From the NCBI GenBank assembly GCA_028226735.1, contig JAOIYV010000006.1, positions 1 to 41,412 of the forward strand: a stretch of 41,412 bases of DNA, written 5' to 3'. Of the stretch, positions 16,663-26,037 are shown one piece after another. Under the pieces are notes generated by a model, which saw only the letters and a list, made by a program, of their open reading frames with translations, did not search any database and was not told where the DNA came from. Source of the DNA: Candidatus Pelagibacter sp. Lineage in GTDB: Bacteria > Pseudomonadota > Alphaproteobacteria > Pelagibacterales > Pelagibacteraceae. The position numbers were made by a program, and so were the translations under genes. Within the stretch, counting starts at the first letter, position 1. Each line of letters begins with the position of its first letter.

Positions 16663-17879
16663 TTTAGATCAAATATTTTTTTACAATTTTTTATTGCATC
16701 ATTAAGTTTGTCTAGATCATCTCTTGTATTATAAACTCCAACAGATGCTCTTGAGCTTGCAGATATATTTAATTTATCATGTAGAATTTGACAACAATGA
16801 TGACCTGCTCTTATTGCGACACCATCTTCATCTAAAATAGTTGCTACATCATGTGGATGAATTCCTTCAATAGTGAAAGATAAAACTCCACCTTTATTTT
16901 TAGGATTACCAATTAATTTAACTGAGTTATTTTTTTGTAATAGTTCTTGTCCATACTCGACTAAGTCAGCTTCATGTTTCACCACATTATCTATACCAAT
17001 TCTTTCTAAAAATTTAATAGATTGATCAAATGCTATTACTTGAGCAGTAGCCATAGTTCCTGCTTCAAATTTATTAGGTAAATCACCATAAGAAATCCTA
17101 TCTTTTTTAACTTCATTAATCATTCCTCCACCACCTTGGTATGGTGGTAATTCTTCTAACCATTTCTTCTTACCATACAAAACACCTAATCCAGTTGGAC
17201 CATACATTTTGTGACAAGAAATAGCGTAAAAATCACAGTCCAAATCTTGCATATCTAGTTTTAAATGAGGAGCACCCTGACAACCATCAACTACAACGAT
17301 TATTCCTTTTGAATGAGCAAGCTCTGTTATTTCTTTAATTGGTAAGATAGCACCAGTGACGTTTGATAAATGAGTGATTGAAATTATCTTAGTTCTAGAA
17401 GTAATGTTTTTTTCAATCTCTTCTAATGTAACCTCTCCATCATCATTGATTTCAGCAAAATTAATTTTTATATTTTTTGATTTTCTTAAAAAATGCCATG
17501 GTACATAATTAGAATGGTGTTCCAATTCAGTGATAAGTACTTCATCGCCCTCTTGTAGGTAATTTTGACCCAATGTATTTGCAACTAAATTGAGCGCTTC
17601 TGTTGCACCTTTGGTAAAAACAATTTCGTTTTTATCTTTAGCATTTATAAATTTTTGAACTGAAGTTCTTGTGTTCTCGTATAAATTGGTAGCAGCAACT
17701 GCAAGATAGTGAACACTTCTACCTACATTGGAAAATTGTTTAGTATAAAATTCATTAATTCTATCTATTACAACCTTTGGTTTTTGAGAGGAGTTTGCAC
17801 TATCAAGATAAACTAAATCATTATTTTGAATTTTTTCATCAAAAATAGGAAACTCTTTTTTTATCAAGTCTATTTTCAT
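16659..17879 (-). CDS. sufS: Cysteine desulfurase SufS
   Basis: A 406-residue group II cysteine desulfurase that releases sulfur from cysteine as a protein persulfide for Fe-S assembly. The PLP lysine is K224 in SCHKMYGPTGLG, with the cofactor-binding ITELEHHSN (about 116-124) and VVDGCQGAPH (197-205). The persulfide cysteine is C362 in RAGHHC, corresponding to RTGHHC of E. coli SufS; a second cysteine follows directly, which is unusual but harmless. It overlaps sufD by 4 bp and sufU by 4 bp, so translation is probably coupled. Confidence 0.95.
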   Translation of the reverse strand: MKIDLIKKEFPIFDEKIQNNDLVYLDSANSSQKPKVVIDRINEFYTKQFSNVGRSVHYLAVAATNLYENTRTSVQKFINAKDKNEIVFTKGATEALNLVANTLGQNYLQEGDEVLITELEHHSNYVPWHFLRKSKNIKINFAEINDDGEVTLEEIEKNITSRTKIISITHLSNVTGAILPIKEITELAHSKGIIVVVDGCQGAPHLKLDMQDLDCDFYAISCHKMYGPTGLGVLYGKKKWLEELPPYQGGGGMINEVKKDRISYGDLPNKFEAGTMATAQVIAFDQSIKFLERIGIDNVVKHEADLVEYGQELLQKNNSVKLIGNPKNKGGVLSFTIEGIHPHDVATILDEDGVAIRAGHHCCQILHDKLNISASSRASVGVYNTRDDLDKLNDAIKNCKKIFDLK

Positions 17880-19123
17880 TCTTTAAATCCAATCATATTT
17901 TTTATTAAATTTTTAATTTCAGAATCTGTTATCTTTTCTATTACATCGAGTAAAAATCCATTAATTAAAAGCTCTCTTGATTGCTCATAATTTAAACCTC
18001 TGGACATTAAGTAAAATATTGATTCCTCACTTAAACTACCTGATGCAGAGCCATGTGAACATTTGACATCATCTGCATAAATTTCTAGTTCTGGTTTTGC
18101 ATTAAATTCTGATTTTTCATTTAATAGAATTGCTTTACTTAATTGATAACCGTCTGTTTTTTGTGCCTTTGAATTAACAAAAATCTTTCCTTGATATACA
18201 GCTTTAGAGCTATCATCTAAAACACTTTTTACTAACTGATAACTTTTAGTATTTTCTGTTAAGTGATTAATAGTTGTTCTAATTTCATGATGCTTTTCCT
18301 TAGAAAGTGAAAAAATGCCATTTATAAAAGCCGATGAATATTCTCCTTTTAAATTACAATTAATCTCATTTTTAAAGAAATTTGAACCTGAAGATAAAAT
18401 AAATGATTCTGAAATACTATTTTTGTCTTGCTCAATATTATTAAAGGAATATTTGATGTTTTTATTTTCAAATTTATCTACTTTATAATTTTTTAAGACT
18501 GCATTTTCTTTTAAATCAAAGTTATAAAAAATATTTAAAAAATTTTTTTCAGAAGTATCATTAAATAGGTCAATTAATCTTAAGGAGCTATCTTTATCTA
18601 ATTCAAAATTTAATCTTAAATTAATATTTTTAGACCAGATTTTTGAGTTGGTAGTATGATAAATAATAAGTGGTTTTGCTAATTGATAGCCCTTTTTAAC
18701 CAATATTTTAAAAGATTTGTTAGTAAAGGCATTATTTAGATCTGATAAAGAATTATTATTATTTAATTTATTAATAGTTTCTGACTGATCAATTATTTCT
18801 ATTTGGTCTTTTTTTTCATAATCAAAATCAATTTTTTCAATTCTACCATTTATAAAGACTATTTTGTTATGCTCTAGCCCATCTACGAATACAGAGGTAT
18901 CAACTTTGTTGGTAGATGTATAATCACTATAAAAACTTAGTGCCCCAATATTTTTTTTAATTATTTGATTAAGATCAGAAAATTTCCAATCTTCTTCTTT
19001 TTTATTTGGAAATCCTCTATTTATAAAATTATCTAAATAAAATTTTTTTATTTCAATGTCTCTTTGAGATAAACTCAAACTTTTAATAATATTATCAAAA
19101 TCTTTTTGTAATTGCTCTTTCAT
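17876..19123 (-). CDS. sufD: Fe-S cluster assembly protein SufD
   Basis: The SufD subunit of the SufBC2D scaffold, 415 residues. The C-terminal half carries the SufBD beta-helix core, with family signatures YQGKIFVNSKAQKTDGYQLS, ADDVKCSHGSASGSL and EESIFYLMSRGL. The N-terminal helical part is divergent, lysine- and asparagine-rich, and matches the poor conservation of SufD N-termini. The His in CSHGSA is the conserved residue thought to help hold the nascent cluster with SufB. It begins directly after sufC and overlaps sufS by 4 bp. Confidence 0.94.
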   Translation of the reverse strand: MKEQLQKDFDNIIKSLSLSQRDIEIKKFYLDNFINRGFPNKKEEDWKFSDLNQIIKKNIGALSFYSDYTSTNKVDTSVFVDGLEHNKIVFINGRIEKIDFDYEKKDQIEIIDQSETINKLNNNNSLSDLNNAFTNKSFKILVKKGYQLAKPLIIYHTTNSKIWSKNINLRLNFELDKDSSLRLIDLFNDTSEKNFLNIFYNFDLKENAVLKNYKVDKFENKNIKYSFNNIEQDKNSISESFILSSGSNFFKNEINCNLKGEYSSAFINGIFSLSKEKHHEIRTTINHLTENTKSYQLVKSVLDDSSKAVYQGKIFVNSKAQKTDGYQLSKAILLNEKSEFNAKPELEIYADDVKCSHGSASGSLSEESIFYLMSRGLNYEQSRELLINGFLLDVIEKITDSEIKNLIKNMIGFKE

Positions 19124-19858
19124 CTAATGAAAATTTTCATACCCCTTTTTTTCTAATTCTAAAGCTAAGTCTGCACCTCCAGATTTAACAATTTTGCCAT
19201 TCATTAAAACATGAACAAAGTCAGGTTTAATATAATCAAGTAACCTTTGATAATGTGTGATTATTAAAAATGAGTTTTTGTCATCTCTTAATGTATTAAC
19301 TCCATCAGCTACAATTTTTAAAGCATCAATATCTAAGCCCGAATCTGTTTCATCTAAAATTGATAATTTTGGAGTCAATAATGACATTTGTAAAATTTCA
19401 TTTTTCTTTTTTTCTCCACCTGAAAAACCAACATTTAATTGTCGATTTAATTTCTCCTCATCAAATTTAAGTTCTTTCGATTTTTTTTTTACTAGCTTTA
19501 AAAATTCTATAGCGTCAAGTTCTTTTTCACCTCTTGCTTTCCTTACTGCATTTAATGATGTTTTTAAAAATATATTTGTATTAACCCCTGGAATTTCTAA
19601 CGGATACTGAAAAGCTAAAAAAATACCTTTATGAGCTCTTTCTTCTGTTTCAAGTTCAAATAAATCTTTTTCCTCAAAAAGAACTTCTCCTGAGACTTCA
19701 TAGCCTTTTTTTCCTGATAAGATATTTGATAATGTACTTTTTCCAGATCCATTTGGGCCCATAATAGCATGAACTTCTCCAGGATTTATATCAAGAGAAA
19801 ATTCTTTTAAGATTTCTTTGTTGTCAATTTTTGCATTTAATTTATTTATTTTTAACAT
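19124..19858 (-). CDS. sufC: Fe-S cluster assembly ATPase SufC
   Basis: The ABC-type ATPase of the SufBCD scaffold, 244 residues and cytoplasmic. Walker A is GPNGSGKST (34-42), the ABC signature appears as FSGGEKKKNEILQM (145-158), Walker B is LSILDE (165-170) followed by TDSGLD, and the switch histidine is in IITHYQRLL. The signature with GGEKKKNEIL is specific to SufC among ABC proteins. It overlaps the sufB stop by one base and abuts sufD. Confidence 0.97.
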   Translation of the reverse strand: MLKINKLNAKIDNKEILKEFSLDINPGEVHAIMGPNGSGKSTLSNILSGKKGYEVSGEVLFEEKDLFELETEERAHKGIFLAFQYPLEIPGVNTNIFLKTSLNAVRKARGEKELDAIEFLKLVKKKSKELKFDEEKLNRQLNVGFSGGEKKKNEILQMSLLTPKLSILDETDSGLDIDALKIVADGVNTLRDDKNSFLIITHYQRLLDYIKPDFVHVLMNGKIVKSGGADLALELEKKGYENFH

Positions 19859-21300
19859 TATCCGACACTTCCCTCTAAACTGATACCAACAAGCTTTTGA
19901 GCCTCAACTGCAAATTCCATTGGTAACTGCTGCAAAACCTCTTTACAAAATCCATTTACAATTAATCCAACAGCTTCTTCCGCACTCAGGCCTCTTTGTT
20001 GGCAATAATGTAATTGCTCTTCACTTATCTTGGATGTGGTGGCCTCATGAGCAATATTTGACTCAGAATTCTTGTTTTTAATATACGGAACAGTATGCGC
20101 CCCACATTTATTGCCCATCAACAATGAGTCACATTGGGTATAATTATTAGAATTAGAAGCCCTCGATGAAATATCTACTAGACCTCTGTAAGTCATATCT
20201 GAAAATCCCGCACTTATTCCTTTTGAGATTATTTTACTCTTAGTATTTTTTCCTAAATGAATCATTTTTGTGCCAGTATCTGCTTTTTGATGATTATTTG
20301 TTATTGCTATTGAATAAAATTCCCCAACAGAGTTATCTCCTTTTAAGATGCAACTTGGATACTTCCACGTAATAGCAGAACCAGTTTCAACTTGCGTCCA
20401 TGAAATTTTTGAGTTCTTACCTTTGCATAAACCACGTTTAGTGACAAAATTATATATTCCACCTTTTCCATCTTTGTCTCCAGGGTACCAATTTTGCACT
20501 GTTGAATATTTTATCTCCGCATCTTCTAGCGCAATCAATTCTACATTGGCTGCATGTAATTGGTTTTCATCTCTCATTGGTGCTGTACAACCCTCCAAAT
20601 AACTTACATAACTTCTTTTATCTGCAATAATTAAAGTTCTTTCAAACTGACCAGTATTTGAAGCATTAATTCTAAAATAAGTTGATAACTCCATTGGACA
20701 TCTTACACCTTCTGGTATGTAGGCAAATGAACCATCGGTAAAAACAGCAGAGTTAAGAGTGGCAAAAAAATGATCTGATGTAGGTATCACAGATCCTAAA
20801 TATTTTTTTACTAGCTCAGGATGATTTTGAATAGCTTCAGATATTGGACAAAAAATAATTCCTTGTTTATTTAATTCTTCTCTAAAAGTAGTAGCAACAG
20901 AAACTGAGTCGAATACAGCATCTACAGCAATACCATTTAATCTTGCTTGTTCTTGAAGAGGAATGCCAAGTTTTTTATATGTTTCTAAAAGTTTTGGATC
21001 CAATTCATCTAAACTTTTTGGTTTATCATCCATACTTTTTGGTGCTGAATAATAATATAAATCTTGATAATCTATTTTTGGATATTTAGGCTTTTGCCAA
21101 TCAGGTTCTTTTAATTGTTTAAATCTTTCAAATGCTTTTAATCTAAAATCAAGCATCCACTTGGGTTCTTTCTTAATGTTTGATATAAATTTAATTACAT
21201 CTTCATTTAAACCCTTTGGGGCCCTTGTACTTTCAATATCAGTTGAAAACCCATACTTGTAATCTTTTAATTTTTCTATTTCTTTTTCTCTAGTATCCAT
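19858..21300 (-). CDS. sufB: Fe-S cluster assembly scaffold SufB
   Basis: The main scaffold subunit of SufBC2D, 480 residues, of normal length. It contains the family stretches [38 protein letters not shown] and the C-terminal core with [18 protein letters not shown]. The cysteine in GNKCGAHT is the conserved cluster-assembly residue. It follows iscR after a single base and overlaps sufC by one base. It should be among the most strongly expressed members because it lies closest to the operon promoter. Confidence 0.97.
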   Translation of the reverse strand: MDTREKEIEKLKDYKYGFSTDIESTRAPKGLNEDVIKFISNIKKEPKWMLDFRLKAFERFKQLKEPDWQKPKYPKIDYQDLYYYSAPKSMDDKPKSLDELDPKLLETYKKLGIPLQEQARLNGIAVDAVFDSVSVATTFREELNKQGIIFCPISEAIQNHPELVKKYLGSVIPTSDHFFATLNSAVFTDGSFAYIPEGVRCPMELSTYFRINASNTGQFERTLIIADKRSYVSYLEGCTAPMRDENQLHAANVELIALEDAEIKYSTVQNWYPGDKDGKGGIYNFVTKRGLCKGKNSKISWTQVETGSAITWKYPSCILKGDNSVGEFYSIAITNNHQKADTGTKMIHLGKNTKSKIISKGISAGFSDMTYRGLVDISSRASNSNNYTQCDSLLMGNKCGAHTVPYIKNKNSESNIAHEATTSKISEEQLHYCQQRGLSAEEAVGLIVNGFCKEVLQQLPMEFAVEAQKLVGISLEGSVG

Positions 21301-21301
21301 T

Positions 21302-21727
21302 TTAAGTTCTACTTTCTGAATTATTATTAATAAGATCTTTTAAATTTTTTTTTTCAAAAAAATTATTAATATGAACTTCAAGTTCATCCCAAAGATTGTG
21401 AGTAATACATTTTGAGGTTTTGCCATTACATCCTTTTTTAGACTCTTTTTTACATTGAACTGTTTTAACTTCTTCATCAACTGCATTAAGTATGTTTGCA
21501 AGTTTAATTCGAGCAGGATCATCAGTCAAAATATAACCACCATTTGTGCCTCTTATACTTTTAACAATATTGTTTTTTTTTAACTTTGAAAATATCTGTT
21601 CTAAAAAATCTAATGAAATTCCTTGTCTCAATGAAATATCTCTCAAGGACACAGGATTTTGACTGTTAAATTTAGCTAAATCAGCTAATGCCATTACAGC
21701 ATATCTACCTTTTGATGTTAATTTCAT
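21302..21727 (-). CDS. iscR: Rrf2 family Fe-S cluster regulator (IscR-type)
   Basis: A 141-residue winged-helix repressor of the Rrf2/IscR family, first gene of the suf operon. The DNA-binding N-terminus reads [18 protein letters not shown] with the recognition region [19 protein letters not shown]. Likely 2Fe-2S ligands are C92, C100 and C107 plus H110 in CITHNLW, aligning with C92, C98, C104 and H107 of E. coli IscR, though with slightly wider spacing. It probably senses Fe-S status and represses its own operon through the palindrome at 21764-21778. The wider cysteine spacing means cluster type and affinity are not certain. Confidence 0.92.
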   Translation of the reverse strand: MKLTSKGRYAVMALADLAKFNSQNPVSLRDISLRQGISLDFLEQIFSKLKKNNIVKSIRGTNGGYILTDDPARIKLANILNAVDEEVKTVQCKKESKKGCNGKTSKCITHNLWDELEVHINNFFEKKNLKDLINNNSESRT

Positions 21728-21751
21728 ATTTACCCTTATTTACTTGGCCTT

Positions 21752-21779
21752 TTTATACAAACCTGACTAAATTAGTCAA
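21752..21779 (-). promoter_or_regulatory. iscR-suf promoter with overlapping palindromic operator
   Basis: On the minus strand, TTGACT (21774-21779) and TATAAA (21752-21757) are separated by 16 bp, a near-consensus housekeeping promoter 24 bp before the iscR ATG. A perfect palindrome, TGACTAA-T-TTAGTCA (21764-21778), overlaps the -35 box and spacer. This is where a repressor would block RNA polymerase, so autoregulation by the IscR-type protein is the natural reading. Confidence 0.72.
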
Positions 21780-21864
21780 GTATGGATTTAGAAAAAAAGT
21801 TAACATATTGTCGCTTAGTTGTGGTAAATGTAATTTTTTTTGAGAATAATAATCAATAACACTT

Positions 21865-22521
21865 ATGGATAATAAAATAGTTGAAGTTTTTATACCCGGC
21901 CCTGCTGGTAGACTAGAAGCTAAATATTATAAGAGTAATAAAACTACATCACCCATTGCATTAGTGTTGCAACCTCACCCTCAATATGGTGGAACGATGA
22001 ACAATAAAGTTGTAGTAGATGCTTTTCATACTTTTATGGAAAATGAATTTTCTGTGTGTAGAGTTAATTTTAGAGGTGTAGGAAAAAGTGATGGAGAATT
22101 TGATAATGGTCAAGGTGAATTAGCAGATGCAGCTGCTGCTTTAGATTGGTTAGAGAGAGAAAACTTTGATAATTCACAGTGTTGGGTTTCAGGGTTTTCA
22201 TTTGGATCTTTGATTGCAATGCAATTACTTATGAGAAGACCTGAGATTAATAGATTTATAGCTATATCACCTCAACCAAACGTATATGATTTTTCTTTTT
22301 TATCACCTTGCCCAACATCTGGTATCATGATTTATGGGAAAAATGATGAACTTGTTCCAAATGAACATATTATAGAACTAGATAAAAGATTAAGTGCACA
22401 AAAAGGAATTAAAGTTGAATTCCATTCTATTAATGATGCAAATCACTTCTTTAGTAAAAAAGAGAATACTTTAACAAAATATCTAGATAAATATATAAAA
22501 AAAGAGTCTGCTTTATTTTAA
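21865..22521 (+). CDS. Alpha/beta hydrolase
   Basis: A 218-residue serine hydrolase of the alpha/beta fold, cytoplasmic. The nucleophile is S112 in SGFSFGSL, with likely partners D161 in YGKNDELVP and H194 in NDANHFF, in the correct order for a catalytic triad. The oxyanion region has LQPHPQYGGTM and the conserved RVNFRGVGKSDGEFD. This set matches the widespread small hydrolases typified by YcjY or OsmC-linked esterases, for which the substrate is mostly unknown. It shares a TTAA with convergent anmK so that both stop codons lie in four bases. A weak promoter candidate, TTGTCG-17-TAATTT, lies shortly upstream. Confidence 0.88.
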   Translation: MDNKIVEVFIPGPAGRLEAKYYKSNKTTSPIALVLQPHPQYGGTMNNKVVVDAFHTFMENEFSVCRVNFRGVGKSDGEFDNGQGELADAAAALDWLERENFDNSQCWVSGFSFGSLIAMQLLMRRPEINRFIAISPQPNVYDFSFLSPCPTSGIMIYGKNDELVPNEHIIELDKRLSAQKGIKVEFHSINDANHFFSKKENTLTKYLDKYIKKESALF

Positions 22522-23612
22522 AAACTTTTAACAATCATACCACCAGTGCTTGGTTCTTTACAGCCAGTGGTATTAGGAAATGAAATTGGCAAACCTAAAT
22601 AAGATCTTATTGCAAGATATCCAAAAGCTTGTGATTCAATAAAGTCCCCATCTATACCAAGATAATCAATTTCTTTTATTTTATGTAGAATTTTTTTTTG
22701 TATCAAATTAATTAAAAAATTATTTTTTCTTCCACCACCACAAACATAAATGTCATTATCTAATATCTTTTTTGATAAAATTTCTGCTGTCAATTCTGTA
22801 AGTGTAGCTGCTCCATTTTCTAGAGAAAGACCTCTAGCAAAAGATATATCAAAATCATTTGTGTCTAATGATTTTTTTTTACTAATCTTGTTATAATAAA
22901 AATTATCTAATGCTTGTTCTAAAATAAATTTATCTATCTGACCTGACTTAGCGATATCACCATTATCATCAAATTCTTTATCAGAATTTAATCTAATCCA
23001 TTTATCAATCAAACAATTGCCCGGACCAATATCCATACTAGTCATTTCATGTTTTTTATTAAAAGTTGTTATGTTTGCAATCCCACCAATATTTAGTATT
23101 GTAACTGGAAGTTCTAATTTTTTACTTTCTTCAAATGTTTTTACTATTAGTTTATGATAAATAGGTGTTAATGGGGCTCCTTCCCCCCCATTTTTTAGAT
23201 CATTTTGCCTAAAGTTATAAATAACAGTTTTTTTTGTAAGGTTAGAAAGTTGTTCTCCTAATCCTAGTTGTTTAGATATTCTTTCTTCAGAATTATGAAA
23301 AATAGTTTGCCCATGAAACCCTATAAAATCTATGTGATTAGTACTAAAGCATTTTTTTGCTACATCTGCGTGAAAAGTAGTTATTTTAGCTTCAAGTATT
23401 TTTATTTCATTAGAAAATTTTATTAGGTCACTTGACCTTTGAATTTTTTCTTTAATTCTATGGATTTCTTCAGAAATATTAATGGGATAAGGGTCATAAT
23501 TATTAGATTTTACCAAAAATTTATCCTTACCATTAGATTGAATTATGGAGGAATCTACTCCATCTCCTGAAGTGCCACTCATTAATCCCAAAGCAAAATA
23601 ATTTTTTTCCAT
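22518..23612 (-). CDS. anmK: Anhydro-N-acetylmuramic acid kinase
   Basis: A 364-residue sugar kinase that opens and phosphorylates 1,6-anhydro-MurNAc, giving MurNAc-6-phosphate in cell-wall recycling. Family motifs are GLMSGTSGDGVDSS at the N-terminus, containing the catalytic aspartate, IGFHGQTIFHN, NIGGIANIT, DIGPGNCLIDKW and VCGGGRKN. The length is normal. It is monocistronic: divergent from tyrS with 47 bp between the starts, and convergent with the alpha/beta hydrolase through a shared TTAA stop. Confidence 0.95.
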   Translation of the reverse strand: MEKNYFALGLMSGTSGDGVDSSIIQSNGKDKFLVKSNNYDPYPINISEEIHRIKEKIQRSSDLIKFSNEIKILEAKITTFHADVAKKCFSTNHIDFIGFHGQTIFHNSEERISKQLGLGEQLSNLTKKTVIYNFRQNDLKNGGEGAPLTPIYHKLIVKTFEESKKLELPVTILNIGGIANITTFNKKHEMTSMDIGPGNCLIDKWIRLNSDKEFDDNGDIAKSGQIDKFILEQALDNFYYNKISKKKSLDTNDFDISFARGLSLENGAATLTELTAEILSKKILDNDIYVCGGGRKNNFLINLIQKKILHKIKEIDYLGIDGDFIESQAFGYLAIRSYLGLPISFPNTTGCKEPSTGGMIVKSF

Positions 23613-23659
23613 TCTTATTTTTTTTTATTCAAATTTGTATATTGTAGAAGCATATACAT

Positions 23660-24889
23660 ATGAATAAATTTTTAAAAGAATTTAAAGATAGAGGCTTTTT
23701 CTATCAATGTACTAATGAAAGAGATTTGTCTCAATTATTAGATAAAGAAAAAATTAATGGCTATATCGGTTTTGATTGTACAGCTGAAAGTCTTCATGTT
23801 GGTAGTTTGCTTCAAATAATGTGTTTAAGATTACTTCAAAAACATGGACATAGACCTATTGTATTATTGGGAGGTGGTACTACCAGAATTGGTGATCCCT
23901 CTGGTAAAGATAAAACTAGAACTATATTAAGTGAAGATGAAATAGAAAAAAATATTAAAAATATTCAAAAAATATTAAAAAATTTTTTAGATACTGAGGA
24001 TCCTAAAACTAAACCAATATTTGTAAATAATTATTCTTGGCTTAAAAACTTAAATTATATTTCTTTTTTAAGAGATATTGGAAAACATTTTACAATCAAT
24101 AAGATGTTAAGTTTTGACAGTGTCAAAACTAGATTGGAAAGAGAACAATCTTTAAGCTATATGGAGTTCAACTATATGATTTTACAAGCTTATGATTTCT
24201 TAGAACTAAATAAAAAAGATAACTGTGTTCTTCAAATGGGTGGTTCGGATCAGTGGGGAAATATTGTAAACGGTGTTGAGTTAATAAAAAGACATTCTAA
24301 TAAACAGGCCTATGGTTTGACTACTCCATTAATTACCTTAGCTTCTGGTGCCAAAATGGGTAAAACTGAGTCAGGTGCAGTTTGGTTAGATAAAAAATCT
24401 TTATCCTCATATGATTATTGGCAATTTTGGAGAAACATAGACGATAGAGATGTTGTTAGATTTATAAAAATATTCACAGACACAAGTATTGAAGAAATAG
24501 AAAAAATTAAAAATGACGATATCAATGAATTAAAAATTTTATTAGCAAATAAAGCTACAAAGATGCTTCACGGTGATAGTGAATCTAAAAATGCTGAAAA
24601 GACTGCAAAAAAAACTTTTGAAGAAAATTCTACAGGGGATGGTCTTCCATCAATATCTCTTAATTACTCTGAGATTAATAAAAAAGACATTATTGAAATA
24701 ATTTTATTGAGTAAATTAGAAAAATCTAAAAGTGAAATTAGGAGATTAATCAAAGGTAATGCAGTTAAAATTAATAATATCATTATTACAGATGAAAAAT
24801 TTATTTTAGATAAAAGTTTACTTGATCAAAAATTTATTAAACTTTCTATTGGTAAAAAAAGACACTTAAAAATAGAAATAAAAAATTAG
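23660..24889 (+). CDS. tyrS: Tyrosyl-tRNA synthetase
   Basis: A class I aminoacyl-tRNA synthetase that charges tRNA(Tyr), 409 residues. The HIGH-type motif is HVGS (46-49) after GYIGFDCTAESL, the tyrosine-binding region contains GGSDQWGNI (about 194-202), and the KMSKS-type loop is KMGKT (232-236), as in other TyrS. The C-terminal 70 residues form an S4 RNA-binding domain (SKSEIRRLIKGNAVKIN). All expected elements are present. It begins a plus-strand run with a small cupin gene 8 bp downstream and the racemase-family gene after that. Confidence 0.97.
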   Translation: MNKFLKEFKDRGFFYQCTNERDLSQLLDKEKINGYIGFDCTAESLHVGSLLQIMCLRLLQKHGHRPIVLLGGGTTRIGDPSGKDKTRTILSEDEIEKNIKNIQKILKNFLDTEDPKTKPIFVNNYSWLKNLNYISFLRDIGKHFTINKMLSFDSVKTRLEREQSLSYMEFNYMILQAYDFLELNKKDNCVLQMGGSDQWGNIVNGVELIKRHSNKQAYGLTTPLITLASGAKMGKTESGAVWLDKKSLSSYDYWQFWRNIDDRDVVRFIKIFTDTSIEEIEKIKNDDINELKILLANKATKMLHGDSESKNAEKTAKKTFEENSTGDGLPSISLNYSEINKKDIIEIILLSKLEKSKSEIRRLIKGNAVKINNIIITDEKFILDKSLLDQKFIKLSIGKKRHLKIEIKN

Positions 24890-24897
24890 ATCTTTAT

Positions 24898-25254
24898 ATG
24901 AAAATCACAAATAAAAGAAAAATTATCAATATTTATGATGTTAAATTTAAGCCATTTGATAATTATGGTTCACCAGTTCCTGGAATGAGCTGGCATAAAA
25001 TTAGTTATAATAAAGAAAATGGTGGAATGGGATCCTACCTTCTTAAAATGTCTGCTAATTCAAAAAGTTTGCCGCATGTTCATACTGGATATGAGGAATT
25101 TTTGATTTTGGAAGGTGAGTTAACTGATCCTGACGGTAAAACTTTCAAAAAAGGTGATTTCATTACCTTTGAACCTGGCTCTACTCATTCTTCTCATACG
25201 AAAGATGGTTGCTTGATTTTAGTTTTTATGAGAGGTATCAACAAGTCTCTTTAG
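24898..25254 (+). CDS. Cupin domain-containing protein
   Basis: A 118-residue single cupin resembling the ChrR-type cupin family. Likely metal ligands are H60 and H62 in LPHVHTGYEE, a glutamate at 66 or 67, and H97 or H100 in GSTHSSH. The second cupin motif is GDFITFEPGSTHSS. It could be a small metal-dependent dioxygenase or isomerase, or a sensing domain; the function cannot be told. It follows tyrS after 8 bp. It is unlike the DddK-type cupin at 39074, which has a different active-site layout. Confidence 0.82.
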   Translation: MKITNKRKIINIYDVKFKPFDNYGSPVPGMSWHKISYNKENGGMGSYLLKMSANSKSLPHVHTGYEEFLILEGELTDPDGKTFKKGDFITFEPGSTHSSHTKDGCLILVFMRGINKSL

Positions 25255-25289
25255 TATAATTTATTTAAACTTATTAAAATTACTTATTT

Positions 25290-26033
25290 ATGATTGGAAT
25301 TTTAGGTGGAATGGGAACTCAAGCTGGACTTGATTTTTGCAATAAACTTGCGATGCTAAATAGAGGAAAGATTGATCAAGAATATCCACTATTTATACTC
25401 TATAATAAATCGAATATACCAGGAAGACCTGAGTCAATTGGAATTCAAACAAAAGAACTTTCAGCTATTCCAAAAAAACCTAAAAATATAATAAAATATA
25501 ATAAAGTTTTAAAAAGTTTACTTTCAGGCTGTAAATCACTAGAAAAAAGTGGTTGTAAATTTATTGTTATACCATGTAATACAGCTCATTATTGGTATGA
25601 AGACCTTCAAAAAAAAATAAGAATTCCAATAATAAATATGCCTAAAGAAGTTTTTTTATATGCTAAAAAGAAATGTAAAAAAAATTCAAAAATAGGACTG
25701 CTTGCTACAGAGGGAACTTTAAAAACAAAAATTTATGATAAATTGTTTGAAAAAAATTTTAAATTAGTTAAACCGACTGAAAATTTACAAATTTCTTCAG
25801 TAAATAAAACAATTAAAAATGTTAAAATGGGTAATATTAAGTTGGCAGAAAAATCTATTAAATCTGCAATAGACTATTTAATAAAAAAGAAATGTAAAAA
25901 AATAATTCTTGGTTGTACTGAATTACCTATTGCAATTTTTGCTTTTAAATCTTTTAAAAATGTTAAGATGTCAAAAATATATTTAGATCCAAATTTAATA
26001 TTAGCGTTGTCTTCTATGACAAAATATAAATAA
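25290..26033 (+). CDS. Aspartate/glutamate racemase family protein
   Basis: A 247-residue protein of the Asp/Glu/hydantoin racemase superfamily. It starts IGILGGMGTQAGLDF, and has the two catalytic cysteines C96 in IPCNTAHYW and C209 in LGCTELP, which act as opposite acid-base residues in this cofactor-independent family. The likely activity is interconversion of L- and D-aspartate or a similar amino acid. Middle and C-terminal segments are very lysine-rich, as expected for this genome. It is 35 bp after the cupin gene and 4 bp before an unrecognised gene. Confidence 0.88.
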   Translation: MIGILGGMGTQAGLDFCNKLAMLNRGKIDQEYPLFILYNKSNIPGRPESIGIQTKELSAIPKKPKNIIKYNKVLKSLLSGCKSLEKSGCKFIVIPCNTAHYWYEDLQKKIRIPIINMPKEVFLYAKKKCKKNSKIGLLATEGTLKTKIYDKLFEKNFKLVKPTENLQISSVNKTIKNVKMGNIKLAEKSIKSAIDYLIKKKCKKIILGCTELPIAIFAFKSFKNVKMSKIYLDPNLILALSSMTKYK

Positions 26034-26037
26034 AATA

